The notes: generated by a model not told the origin, from the letters alone. Positions 38,770-47,899 are shown, numbered from the stretch's first letter. The stretch: DNA of 64,000 bases from Bacteroidota bacterium (GCA_013390605.1 JACAUB010000001.1:1911687-1975686), one strand, 5' to 3'. Made by a program: numbers and translations.

Positions 38770-39423
38770 TTATTCAGTTAATAAAAATGGTTCGATTAAT
38801 TCTAATAACTCGCTTAATATCATTGCAGTTGCACCCCATATTAAATGATCGCCCATCTTATAACAAGGAATATCATTTATAGTAGTATTTCTTATTACAA
38901 ATTGTTGCTTAATAATATTTTCGGTATTTAGAAATGTTGAGATATCGGCTATTAGTAAAGTTTTAACTTCATGAGGATCAGTTTTGAAATCAGGTTTATT
39001 TTTTAAAATTCCAATAACTGGATATACCATAAATCTGCTTGGTGGAATAAATAGTGGAGTAAGCGAGCCCATTACTTTTACTATTTCAGAATTGATACCT
39101 ACCTCTTCGTTCGCCTCACGTAGAGCTGTTTGTATGAGATCTTTATCACTCTTCTCGCTTTTTCCACCTGGAAAGGCAATTTGGTTACTGTGAAAACCAT
39201 CATATTCAGGACGAAGAATAAAGGCTGTCTTTAAACTCTTTTGATCGATCCAAAGAATGATGAGTATGGCACTCTTTCTGAAATTATCAAAGTCGGGATT
39301 TTTTTGAAATTCATTATTTCTATGAGGTGGCTCCATTTTTAATTGAGCAGAAAGACCGGGTAAAGGTTCTTTCATTTTTTGCTCAAAAAAGTCAATAAGC
39401 TTTTGATAATCTAATATTTTCAT
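38770..39423 (-). CDS. NUDIX hydrolase, CoA pyrophosphatase-like
   Basis: A 217-residue NUDIX protein. The Nudix box reads GGKSEKSDKDLIQTALREAN then EEVGI, fitting GX5EX7REUXEEXGU. The preceding NQIAFPGG and an arginine-rich RPEYDGFHSNQ fit the CoA-diphosphatase (NudL/YeaB) subfamily. This would hydrolyse CoA or its oxidised forms to phosphopantetheine and 3',5'-ADP. The start ATG at 39423 gives an N-terminal helix typical of the group. Subfamily is likely rather than certain. Confidence 0.88.
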   Translation of the reverse strand: MKILDYQKLIDFFEQKMKEPLPGLSAQLKMEPPHRNNEFQKNPDFDNFRKSAILIILWIDQKSLKTAFILRPEYDGFHSNQIAFPGGKSEKSDKDLIQTALREANEEVGINSEIVKVMGSLTPLFIPPSRFMVYPVIGILKNKPDFKTDPHEVKTLLIADISTFLNTENIIKQQFVIRNTTINDIPCYKMGDHLIWGATAMILSELLELIEPFLLTE

Positions 39424-39740
39424 CCATTATTTAGTTTGGCTAATTATTAAACAAATATCGCACTATTAGGTTAATAATTTTGAACAAAGAAAAGGAATAG
39501 GGTTAATTTAATATTCTCTGGACTTGCGTTTTTATTAATGTTCTTAATATTGAGCCATAAATTGTGCTAAAAAACTAAAGCGTTTTTTAGATGTTTCATG
39601 AAGAACCTATATTTTAACTGTGATTTATATATTCTACATAATCAGTAGTATATGATTTATGATCTGAAAATATAACATTTTCATACTCTTTAAAAGTATA
39701 ATTTTTAGTACTTTTATCCATCTTATTGAAAAAACTAATT
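39424..39740. other. 317-bp intergenic region between divergent NUDIX and clpS genes
   Basis: Very AT-rich. It contains a perfect hairpin with arms CTAAAAAAC (39567-39575) and GTTTTTTAG (39582-39590), and AAAAGTA/TACTTTT arms just before clpS. No gene is seen. Confidence 0.5.
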
Positions 39741-40025
39741 ATGATAAAAGAAAAAAAAGATAGTGATCCACTGAATATTGATGCTAACGCTGAAAGTGGG
39801 TATTCACTTATCTTATTCAATGATGATGTTAATGATTTTGAATTTGTTATAGAATCACTTGTTGAAATTTGTAGACTTGTTCCACAACAAGCCCATCAGT
39901 GTGCACTTATTACACATTATAAGGGGAAGTGTGAAATAAAGAAAGGTTTGTTAGATGATCTAAAAATAATGTGTAAAGGATTGATAGATAAAAATTTGAT
40001 TGCTGAAATACAAACAAAAGGATGA
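39741..40025 (+). CDS. clpS: ClpS, ATP-dependent Clp protease adaptor
   Basis: ClpS binds N-degron substrates and delivers them to ClpAP/ClpCP. I use the ATG at 39741 (MIKEKKDSDPLN), giving 94 residues; a TTG at 39726 would add five. The conserved core is present: LILFNDDVNDFEFVIESLVE, then QAHQCALITHYKGKCEIKKG, covering the N-degron pocket and ClpA contact surface. It has its own upstream region. Confidence 0.92.
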   Translation: MIKEKKDSDPLNIDANAESGYSLILFNDDVNDFEFVIESLVEICRLVPQQAHQCALITHYKGKCEIKKGLLDDLKIMCKGLIDKNLIAEIQTKG

Positions 40026-40118
40026 TTTAAGTTCATTTCTCACCATTTATTTTCATCTTCATATTAATTCGAGTTTAATTGAATTTAAGATTTTTATACA
40101 GAATCATGTATTAAATAA

Positions 40119-40126
40119 TATATTTG
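40119..40126 (+). promoter_or_regulatory. Probable -7 box (TATATTTG) of the rel/spoT gene
   Basis: A perfect TAnnTTTG match only 20 bp before the start codon, implying a very short leader. Confidence 0.5.
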
Positions 40127-40145
40127 TAATTACAGATTTTAGATC

Positions 40146-42359
40146 ATGAGAACTACCATAACAGCTGATGAACGTGATTTAATAGTTTATCATTATAAAC
40201 GATTGCTGACTGCTTTCAGAGATGCCCCTCAAGAAGAAAGAGCAGCTCTAAGAAAAGCATATGATTATGCATTAGCTAAATATTCTGATAGCAAGATTGA
40301 AACCGGAGAGTTTTATTTAGCGCATACATCGTCGATTGCATCAATTGTTGCTTTAGAAATGGAACTGAAAATACAATCAGTAATAGCAGCTTTACTTCAA
40401 GATATTCAAACAGGAAACAATAATGATCTTGCCGAAATCAAGGAAATATTTGGCGAAGATGTTGCTCTAATTGTTGAATCATTAAATAAAATATCTGCTT
40501 TGCAAACTGAAAAAATTGCAAACCAGAGTGACCATTTCATCAAATACCTTCTGAGTATTGCTGACGATATTCGAGTAATTCTAATCAGATTAGCTGATAG
40601 ATTGCACTATATGCGTGTGCTTAATGCTTTACCTGAGCCCTTTAGAATTAAAATATCATCCGAAACTAAAAATCTATATGCGCCACTAGCTCATCGTTTA
40701 GGACTTTATAAAATCAAGACAGAACTTGAAGAACTCTCGATGAAATATGGAAATCCGGTTGCTTATTTTGATATTTTAAAGAAACTTGAAGATACAAAAG
40801 CCCAACAAGAAAAGTATATCCAGGAATTTATCATTCCTATAAAAGAGGAATTAGATATTCTTCAATTTGATTATGAGATAAAATGGAGAACAAAAGCCAT
40901 TTCATCTATTTTTCAAAAAATGAAGAAGCAAAATGTTCCGTTTGAAGAGGTATTCGATCTTTTTGCTATCCGTATAATTTTAAATAGTAAAAATGAAGAT
41001 GAAAAAATAGATTGTTGGCACGTATATTCTATCGTTACAAATCATTATTTGCCTAGCTTGGAACGAATGCGCGACTGGATAACTAATCCTCGTGAAAATG
41101 GATATGAATCTTTGCATGCTACTGTTCTAGGACCTCAGAAGAAGTGGGTTGAGGTTCAGATTAGAACGAAAAGAATGGATGATAATGCCGAGAAAGGTAT
41201 GGCCGCTCACTGGCGTTATAAAGAATCTAAGAAAAATAAAGAGAGCGATGCATGGATGCAGAATATTCGTGAAATGCTTGAAAAAGAATCATTAGGAGAG
41301 CTAGGAGATGCTGAAGGCTCAAAAATAGATGTAAAATCAGATCGGATTTATGTTTTTACACCTCAAGGTGATTTAATTCGTCTATCTGTTAATGCTACTG
41401 TACTCGATTTTGCTTTTGCCGTTCATAGTAATATTGGCAGTCATTGTACAGGAGCTAAAGTTAATAATCAAATTGTTCCACTTAAACATATTTTAAAAAA
41501 TGGTGATCAGGTTGCTGTTTTGACATCGAAAATCCAGAAGCCAAATATGGATTGGCTTAACTGGGTAAATACCACACGTGCCAAAGCAAAAGTCAAGCGT
41601 GCGTTAAAAGAACTTGAATATAAGGAGGCTGAAGAGGGGAGGGAGCTATTAAAAAGAAAAGTAAGTCAATTAAAAATGGTCTATTCAGATGAGTTAATTC
41701 AAAAACTTGTCTCAACTTTTAAATTGAATACGACACTCGATCTTTTTCAGGCAATAGCTAAAGAGAAAGTCACTGCCATTCAAATAAAAGATGCTTTAAT
41801 TACTCCTCAAAAAACAGAATCGAAACCGCCTGTAAAGCCAGTGCCACCAATGAAAGCATTGGCTACAGCTTCAAGTCATCTCGGAAAACAAAAAATATTA
41901 ATTATAAATGACGACCCGGGTATCGATCACTATAAATTAGCAAGTTGCTGTAATCCTGTATTTGGTGATGCTATTTTTGGATTTGTAACGATAAGTGAAG
42001 GTATTAAAATTCACAGGACAGAGTGCCCAAATGCCCGCCAGTTGATCAGTCGTTATGGTTACCGTGTTGTTGAAGCAAGGTGGCTTGAAGCAGAAGCCGG
42101 GCAGATTACGGTTTTTACAGCGGATATTCTCATTCAAGGAATTGATCAATTAGGAATTGTAAATCAAATTTCACAGTTAATTTCTAATGAAATGCAGATT
42201 AATATTCGTTCTATTTCGATGGAATCTAAGCAAAATGGCAGATTTGAGGGAAAGGTTAAAGTAACCGTACAAAATACGAAGCACCTGGATTTGCTATTAA
42301 CAAAACTTCGGAATATGGATGGCGTTTTAAAAGCTAATTGGATGCACAGTAGTCTTTAA
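40146..42359 (+). CDS. RelA/SpoT family (p)ppGpp synthetase with degenerate HD hydrolase
   Basis: A 737-residue long Rel protein of the stringent response. Order: HD region (about 45-190), synthetase (about 250-365), TGS (about 395-460, IYVFTPQGDLIRLSVNATVLDFAFA), helical part, and C-terminal ACT domain. The synthetase is well conserved (DLFAIRIIL, NPRENGYESLHATVLGP, EVQIRTKRMDDNAEKGMAAHWRYK). In the hydrolase, the HD motif that normally reads LLHD is LLQD (Gln85-Asp86), and the later LHNMR is LHYMR. This makes it a probable synthetase-dominant RelA-type enzyme needing a second, SpoT-type protein elsewhere. Loss of hydrolysis is inference. Confidence 0.92.
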   Translation: MRTTITADERDLIVYHYKRLLTAFRDAPQEERAALRKAYDYALAKYSDSKIETGEFYLAHTSSIASIVALEMELKIQSVIAALLQDIQTGNNNDLAEIKEIFGEDVALIVESLNKISALQTEKIANQSDHFIKYLLSIADDIRVILIRLADRLHYMRVLNALPEPFRIKISSETKNLYAPLAHRLGLYKIKTELEELSMKYGNPVAYFDILKKLEDTKAQQEKYIQEFIIPIKEELDILQFDYEIKWRTKAISSIFQKMKKQNVPFEEVFDLFAIRIILNSKNEDEKIDCWHVYSIVTNHYLPSLERMRDWITNPRENGYESLHATVLGPQKKWVEVQIRTKRMDDNAEKGMAAHWRYKESKKNKESDAWMQNIREMLEKESLGELGDAEGSKIDVKSDRIYVFTPQGDLIRLSVNATVLDFAFAVHSNIGSHCTGAKVNNQIVPLKHILKNGDQVAVLTSKIQKPNMDWLNWVNTTRAKAKVKRALKELEYKEAEEGRELLKRKVSQLKMVYSDELIQKLVSTFKLNTTLDLFQAIAKEKVTAIQIKDALITPQKTESKPPVKPVPPMKALATASSHLGKQKILIINDDPGIDHYKLASCCNPVFGDAIFGFVTISEGIKIHRTECPNARQLISRYGYRVVEARWLEAEAGQITVFTADILIQGIDQLGIVNQISQLISNEMQINIRSISMESKQNGRFEGKVKVTVQNTKHLDLLLTKLRNMDGVLKANWMHSSL

Positions 42360-43050
42360 ATATATGATATATTGAAAATAGAAAATTTGATATACCTAAA
42401 ATTGATCAATTAAATATTTAATTGATCAATTTTTATAAAATAATAATTGACAAAAAAATAAAATATCAGGATACTAAAAGTGAATCTGACGGAAAAGCAG
42501 GAATGAGTATTCGTATATTAATTTGACTACTGATATATTTAGACTATTTGTGAGCAATCTTCAATTTTTTCTGGCTGCCCTATAAGAAAAGTTATCAGCC
42601 AGATAGATGAAACTAAATATTTTTTTTAATTCATTAGATTTCTCTTGAAGAGTATTTTTTTTAATGGAATTAAATAATTACAGAACCTGATTAGAATTTG
42701 CTCACACACTCATCATCGCAAATACTCTTTCTAAATATAGGATTGGTATCTACTATGATCTAACTTGGTCTCCTTTGGTTGAAATAGATACCAGTTAGGT
42801 ACTAAGAACCTACTAATCTATTAGGGGAACGATCATAAATATATGATAATCGTATGATCTGGATCAGGAAATTTTAGATTTATCTTCAAATTTTAATACG
42901 TTAAGTGTTTAGTTTAAAATACTTCTGATATAGATTAATTCGTAATGTTAGAAATATTCCAATAAACAGTTTATTATGATAAAAAGGAATTACTTTTTCG
43001 ATTAAACTATTAACGAATTATGTAATCTAATCACTATAATTTTTGAGAAA
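42360..43050. other. 691-bp intergenic region with hairpin cluster
   Basis: Besides the rel terminator at 42398-42433 it holds three successive inverted repeats: TGGTATCTA (42744-42752) with TAGATACCA (42785-42793), TAGGT (42796-42800) with ACCTA (42808-42812), and CTAAT (42813-42817) with ATTAG (42820-42824). No protein gene is seen. It could be a leader of the downstream barrel gene or a small RNA. Confidence 0.45.
42398..42433 (+). terminator. AT-rich palindromic terminator after rel
   Basis: A perfect 36-bp palindrome (each arm 18 bp, containing TTGATCAA) followed by a T run. It lies 38 bp after the rel stop codon. Confidence 0.7.
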
Positions 43051-46000
43051 ATGCTATTTGTTAATACTAAAAAAATGCTGGTGATGACAAAGATTAAACA
43101 AAACAATAATGGTTTATTGTTAAAATTACTGTTACTTTTTATTTTAGTAATTAGTTTTACTAATACTAAATCACAAACTAATACTGGAATAACAGTAAAT
43201 GGAACAATAACGGAGGAAGGAACCAAGAAACCTCTTTCCTTTGCTACGGTAGCTTTAGTAACTGTCAGAGATTCGTCTTTAGTAAGTGGAGCTATTTCAA
43301 ATGCTAATGGCGGTTTTGTTTTAAAAAATGTTCCGGCTGGTACCTTTAAATTGAAAATAACTTTTATTGGGTATAATACGCTACGAAAGAACGTAACTAT
43401 TCAAAGAACCTCATCTCCTCTAAATATTGGAAACTTTATTTTATCAGTTGAAAAAAATATGATGAAAGAGGTTGTAATTACTGGTAGTATGCCTGTTTTG
43501 GTGAAAAAAGATACAATTGAATATAATGCTGATATGTTTAAGACCGAAAAGAATGCGGTTGTAGAAGATATGTTAAAGAAACTTCCTGGTGTAGAAATAG
43601 ATGGCGCTGGAAAAATAAAAGCTCAGGGAAATGACGTCACGAAGGTATACGTGGATGGTAAACAGTTTTTTGGAAACGATCCTTTAATTGCAACACAGAA
43701 TTTGCCTTCGGAAATGATCGCAAAGGTTCAAATTATAGATAAGAAATCTGATCAGGCTGAGTTTACTAAAATTGATGATGGAGATATAGAAAAAGTAATA
43801 AATATTGTTACACGTCAAGGATATAAACATGGCAATTTTGGAAAAAGCTCCTTTGGATATGGCAGTAACGATCGATATGATGCTGGAGTGATGTTTAATA
43901 ATTTTGAAGGTGATCGCCAGATATCAATATTAGGAATGTCGAATAATATTAATATGCAGCGATTTACTTTGGATGCAGGAAATAGCTTATTGAATAGACG
44001 TCAAAGCACTTTAGGTAGTGCAAGAAGTGGTCGTATGGGTGGCGGTGGCGGTGGTAACCGAGGCGGTTTTACTGCTATGAGTGCTAATGCAAGAGGTTTG
44101 AGTGCAAATGGTATAAGTACTACTAATGCCGGTGGTATAAATTTTCATAATAAGTTTGGTAAAAAGCTTGAATTAACATCTAGCTATTTCTTTAACGGAA
44201 CTGAGACTAAAAATGATCAAACAAGTTTAACACAAACAATTAAAGGAGATAGTAGCATTTTTAAACGCGATACGACCTCCAGTATGACGCGAAACTTGAA
44301 TCATCGAATCAGTCTGGAGCTTAATTATCAAATAGATTCAATGAATTCAATATTGTTTAGGCCAAATGTCAGTTATGCAATTAATAGTTCTGATCGAAAT
44401 TCATCGAGTATTACAAATGGTCAATCTGGCTATCGACTGAATGAATCAAATACTTCTAGTAGTTCTGATGGAACAAGCTTAAACTCTTCTAATACATTAC
44501 TCTATCGGTTAAAGTTTAAAAAGCCACGTCGTACGTTTTCTATAAATTTCGGGAATTCAATAAAGTCAGGGAATACAGATACTTATACGAAGTCGTTATT
44601 AACTATTTATAATACATCAAAGATACCCGGGAGTTCAAATGCCCCGACAGTGACAAATACTGATTTATATTATGATGGAAAAACAACAGGCGACAGTTAT
44701 AATGTTCGATTATCATATACCGAACCATTAACTAAGTATCAAAGTCTTGAATTAAACTACTATTACAGCGTTTCAAATAATACTTCCATCCGAAAAGCTT
44801 ATGATCGTAATCCTATAACTGGATTGTATGATAAACCAGATACAGCCTACTCAAATCAATTCAACAATACATTTATTAATCAACGTTACGGAATAGCGAT
44901 CCAAACGCAAAAGAATAAGTTAATGTATACATTCGGATTGGGGCTTGAGTCATCTCAAATTAATAGTAATACCCATATAAGAGATACCTTATATGATAGA
45001 AGTCATAAATCATTTAATTTTTCTCCTACTGCTAGTTTAAATTACTCTTTTACCAATCGTACAAAATTAAATATTCAATATAGAGGAACAACAAATGAAC
45101 CTACAGTTGATCAACTTCAACCTGTAGTTACAAATCCTAATTCAATAACTCAGAATGTTGGTAATCAGAACCTAAAGGCTAGTTTTACCAATGATATTAA
45201 TTTGAATTATAATAACGTTAATCTAAAAACATTTTCAAACTATTATTTTAATCTTCAATATAGTAATGTGTTAAATGCAATCTCAAATTATTATGTATAT
45301 GGACCTAATAATGAGCAATTAATTATGCCACTCAATGTAAAAGGGTCATATGATGCATCAGCCAGTACAGGATTGGGAATGCCATTTAAACAAAACAAAT
45401 ATGTTCTGAATACTTCAGCATCGGTTACCTGGAATAATGATATTAATTATATTAAAAATAGTCCTACTTCTTTAACTTTAGATACTCCGATTGACTTTGT
45501 AGGGGCCAGTAGAAATGTAACGAGAGCTTTATCATTGGGCTATAACTTAATGGGTACTTTAAATACAAAAGCAGTAATGGCTACACTTGCGGGTAGAATG
45601 AATTATAATAGAGCCTGGCAGTCAATTCAAACTACTACGAATAGTATTTACATGAGTTATAATATTTATGGAGATATTAAGTTAAGTTTACCTGCCGGCT
45701 TATTGATATCTACAGATTGTCAATATAATATTAATAGTGGTTATAGTGGCAATTTAAATAAGCCTTATACACTCTGGAATGCGGGAGCTACAAAGGATTT
45801 ATTTAAGAATAAAAAAGGACAAATTAAATTCCAAATTTTAGATATTCTAAAACAAAACCAAAGTATCAAACGGTCAATCAGTGGTATTAATATTGTAGAT
45901 ACAAAGTCAAACATTCTAACTCAATATTTCATGTTTACGTTTGTCTATAATTTCAATAATTTCAAAAATATGGGAAATAATAATCCTAGACCTGATGGAA

Positions 46001-46068
46001 TGAGGCGATTTGGACCAGATGGTGGTGGATTTAATAGAGGCGGAGGATTCAGAGGCGGAATGGATTAA
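43051..46068 (+). CDS. Outer-membrane beta-barrel protein, TonB-receptor-like, with Gly/Arg-rich tail
   Basis: A 1005-residue outer-membrane protein. After a signal peptide (about 18-41; the start may be the ATG at 43084) comes a carboxypeptidase-regulatory-like Ig domain (about 48-130, ITEEGTKKPLSFATVALV). A plug-like region (about 145-255, VVEDMLKKLPGVEIDGAGKI) and a large barrel of the OMP_b-brl_3 type follow, ending about residue 970. This family resembles SusC/TonB receptors but rarely has a SusD partner, and none is present here. Low-complexity Gly tracts occur at about 330-340 and as a Gly/Arg-rich C-terminus (GGGFNRGGGFRGG). Substrate is unknown. It is a single gene bounded by a long upstream gap and a strong terminator. 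Confidence 0.88.
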   Translation: MLFVNTKKMLVMTKIKQNNNGLLLKLLLLFILVISFTNTKSQTNTGITVNGTITEEGTKKPLSFATVALVTVRDSSLVSGAISNANGGFVLKNVPAGTFKLKITFIGYNTLRKNVTIQRTSSPLNIGNFILSVEKNMMKEVVITGSMPVLVKKDTIEYNADMFKTEKNAVVEDMLKKLPGVEIDGAGKIKAQGNDVTKVYVDGKQFFGNDPLIATQNLPSEMIAKVQIIDKKSDQAEFTKIDDGDIEKVINIVTRQGYKHGNFGKSSFGYGSNDRYDAGVMFNNFEGDRQISILGMSNNINMQRFTLDAGNSLLNRRQSTLGSARSGRMGGGGGGNRGGFTAMSANARGLSANGISTTNAGGINFHNKFGKKLELTSSYFFNGTETKNDQTSLTQTIKGDSSIFKRDTTSSMTRNLNHRISLELNYQIDSMNSILFRPNVSYAINSSDRNSSSITNGQSGYRLNESNTSSSSDGTSLNSSNTLLYRLKFKKPRRTFSINFGNSIKSGNTDTYTKSLLTIYNTSKIPGSSNAPTVTNTDLYYDGKTTGDSYNVRLSYTEPLTKYQSLELNYYYSVSNNTSIRKAYDRNPITGLYDKPDTAYSNQFNNTFINQRYGIAIQTQKNKLMYTFGLGLESSQINSNTHIRDTLYDRSHKSFNFSPTASLNYSFTNRTKLNIQYRGTTNEPTVDQLQPVVTNPNSITQNVGNQNLKASFTNDINLNYNNVNLKTFSNYYFNLQYSNVLNAISNYYVYGPNNEQLIMPLNVKGSYDASASTGLGMPFKQNKYVLNTSASVTWNNDINYIKNSPTSLTLDTPIDFVGASRNVTRALSLGYNLMGTLNTKAVMATLAGRMNYNRAWQSIQTTTNSIYMSYNIYGDIKLSLPAGLLISTDCQYNINSGYSGNLNKPYTLWNAGATKDLFKNKKGQIKFQILDILKQNQSIKRSISGINIVDTKSNILTQYFMFTFVYNFNNFKNMGNNNPRPDGMRRFGPDGGGFNRGGGFRGGMD

Positions 46069-46087
46069 AAAATAGAATTACCACTTT

Positions 46088-46126
46088 AAAAGACAAATAT
46101 TTTAATAAATATTTGTCTTTTTTTTA
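46088..46126 (+). terminator. Terminator after the barrel gene
   Basis: Fifteen-bp perfect arms (46088-46102 and 46107-46121, core AGACAAATATTT) with loop TAAT and a T run. Confidence 0.85.
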
Positions 46127-46151
46127 TGATTGAATGATAGTTTAAATTATC

Positions 46152-46195
46152 TTTGATCATTATCTAATCATTAATTTGATTAGATAATGATCAAA
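46152..46195. promoter_or_regulatory. Perfect 19-bp inverted repeat, probable operator of the S24 regulator
   Basis: Arms TTTGATCATTATCTAATCA (46152-46170) and its exact complement (46177-46195), separated by TTAATT, 14 bp before the start of the S24/XRE gene. Each arm also contains an inner imperfect dyad TGATnA...TnATCA. No T-tail, so it is more likely an operator than a terminator. Confidence 0.6.
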
Positions 46196-46209
46196 TTAAA
46201 CTTACGAGT

Positions 46210-47034
46210 ATGTATTTTTCAACCAATTTAAAAATACTTCGAAGAAGAAGAAAACTAACACAAGATGATGTTTCTTTATCTTTATCGATGAAAAGGTCTA
46301 CTATTAGTGGTTATGAAAACGGGATTGCACAACCAGTTGTGGAGATTCTTATTGCATTTTCGAATTTCTATAAGATATCGATTGATACATTAATAAAAGT
46401 TGATTTATCAACTTTAAGCGAAAGCCAACTTCTTCAATTAGAGAACGGATTTGATACTTTTATAAGTGGAGGAGAACTTAGAGTTTTGGCAACAACAATT
46501 GATTCTGATAATAATGAAAACATTGAATTGGTAAATCAAAAGGCCTCTGCCGGTTATAGAGCGGGATATTCAGATCCAGAGTACATAAAAGTATTACCGA
46601 CTTTTCAGCTGCCTTTTCTTTCAAAAGAAAAAAAATATAGAACTTTCCAGATTGAAGGCGATTCTATGCTTCCAATTCCTTCTGGATCATGGGTTACTGC
46701 TGAATTTGTTCAGAACTGGAATTTTATAAGAGATGGTTATGCTTATATAATACTCACTATTGAAGATGGAATCGTTTTTAAAGTAATCGAAAGTCATATA
46801 AGCGAAGATGGAACGTTTAAGCTTTTCTCTTTGAATAACTTATATAAACCCTTTAGTATAAATATAAAGGATATTCGTGAAATTTGGAAATTTATACACT
46901 ATATCAGTTCAGAGTTGCCAGAACCTAATCAGCCAAGAGAGAATATTGAACGAACAGTTGCTGACTTAAAAAAAGATGTAGATAATTTAAAGAAATCAAT
47001 AAACAATGGTGTTATAAAACTTCAATTTGACTAG
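46210..47034 (+). CDS. XRE-type regulator with LexA-like S24 peptidase domain
   Basis: A 274-residue regulator. The N-terminal helix-turn-helix (about 4-65) contains LTQDDVSLSLSMKRSTISGYEN. The C-terminal S24 domain has Ser152 (EGDSMLPIPSG) and Lys191 (GIVFKVIE), the LexA/CI self-cleavage dyad; KASAGYRAG upstream could hold the Ala-Gly cleavage site. A short coiled coil ends the protein (VADLKKDVDNLKKSINN). This is a widespread Bacteroidota type often tied to SOS-like responses. The 19-bp inverted repeat directly upstream suggests autoregulation. recA lies 2.6 kb downstream. Confidence 0.88.
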   Translation: MYFSTNLKILRRRRKLTQDDVSLSLSMKRSTISGYENGIAQPVVEILIAFSNFYKISIDTLIKVDLSTLSESQLLQLENGFDTFISGGELRVLATTIDSDNNENIELVNQKASAGYRAGYSDPEYIKVLPTFQLPFLSKEKKYRTFQIEGDSMLPIPSGSWVTAEFVQNWNFIRDGYAYIILTIEDGIVFKVIESHISEDGTFKLFSLNNLYKPFSINIKDIREIWKFIHYISSELPEPNQPRENIERTVADLKKDVDNLKKSINNGVIKLQFD

Positions 47035-47094
47035 TAATATCATTTCTTTAGTATTTTTTATGAGAATTCATTTTTTTTGGTAAGTTACTTTATT

Positions 47095-47102
47095 TATATT
47101 TG
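47095..47102 (+). promoter_or_regulatory. Probable -7 box (TATATTTG) of the ECF sigma gene
   Basis: TAnnTTTG match about 98 bp before the start codon. The intervening leader contains a perfect 12-bp palindrome ATTATCGATAAT (47149-47160). Confidence 0.5.
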
Positions 47103-47190
47103 TAAGGTGGTTTATAGGTCAATTAAATAATTAAGTAGAAAAAGGAGGATTATCGATAATTATATACGCTTTTAATCCTAACATAAAAGA

Positions 47191-47196
47191 AGGAGG
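47191..47196 (+). promoter_or_regulatory. Unusual strong Shine-Dalgarno (AGGAGG) for the sigma factor
   Basis: AGGAGG four bases before ATG at 47201. Nearly all other genes in this window lack such a site; a second AGGAGG lies at 47143-47148 in the leader. Confidence 0.65.
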
Positions 47197-47200
47197 CAAC

Positions 47201-47791
47201 ATGAATGCCCATCTGGTTAGCGATCAGGAGCTGATTAACCGATATTTATCGGGTGATCATCTTAGTCTCGAAGAGCTGGTTGACCGACACAAAAACAGGG
47301 TGTATGCATACATCCTTATGGTAGTAAAGGATCGTCATTTAGCTGACGATATCTTTCAAGAAACCTTTATTAAAGTAATTAATACCTTACGATCAGGTAC
47401 ATATAAAGAAGAAGGAAAGTTTATTCAGTGGGTTATGCGTATTGCGCATAATCTAGTGATTGACTATTTCAGAAAGCTTAATCGTATACCTATTGTTGAT
47501 CATCAGACTGTTGATAATGAAGATGTATTTGAAAATCTTCGTTTAGTTGATGATTCAGTAGAGGAGAAGATGATCTTGGAACAAGTTTATGAAGATGTGC
47601 GAAAGTTGATAAACTTTTTACCGCCTGAACAAAAAGAGGTTCTATTGATGCGTCACTATTCTGATATGAGTTTTAAGGATATAGCGGAACTAACAGATGT
47701 CAGTATTAATACAGCATTAGGTCGGATGCGTTATGCGCTAATTAATCTGAGAAAAATGATTAAAGAGAAAGATATATCTTTAACCTCTTAG
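47201..47791 (+). CDS. RNA polymerase ECF-type sigma-70 factor
   Basis: A 196-residue sigma factor with region 2 (HKNRVYAYILMVVKDRHLADDIFQETFIKV) and region 4 (LPPEQKEVLLMRHYSDMSFKDIAELTDVSINTALGRMRYA). No anti-sigma factor gene is recognised beside it, unlike SusC-linked FecI/FecR pairs. The next gene is a 62-codon ORF. Synteny with nth, bcp and recA downstream suggests a core, not PUL-specific, sigma factor. The gene has an unusually strong ribosome-binding site. Confidence 0.92.
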   Translation: MNAHLVSDQELINRYLSGDHLSLEELVDRHKNRVYAYILMVVKDRHLADDIFQETFIKVINTLRSGTYKEEGKFIQWVMRIAHNLVIDYFRKLNRIPIVDHQTVDNEDVFENLRLVDDSVEEKMILEQVYEDVRKLINFLPPEQKEVLLMRHYSDMSFKDIAELTDVSINTALGRMRYALINLRKMIKEKDISLTS

Positions 47792-47842
47792 TAAAATCAA
47801 TTTTCTAGAATTATTTTATTTCTTGCAATAATAAGCTTAACC

Positions 47843-47899
47843 GTATCGTTATCTATCATAATAATGGTTAATAATTTCGCCTATGATTGATAACGGTAC
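47843..47899 (+). promoter_or_regulatory. Hairpin that sequesters the start codon of the small ORF
   Basis: Bases 47843-47859 pair with 47883-47899 (16 of 17 positions, one G-U, one mismatch), loop of 23 nt. The 3' arm begins exactly at the ATG of the 62-codon ORF. No T run follows. Confidence 0.45.

Noticed and set aside
39567..39590. AT-only hairpin CTAAAAAAC/GTTTTTTAG as possible terminator
   Set aside because: No T run follows and no gene ends nearby; could arise by chance in AT-rich DNA.
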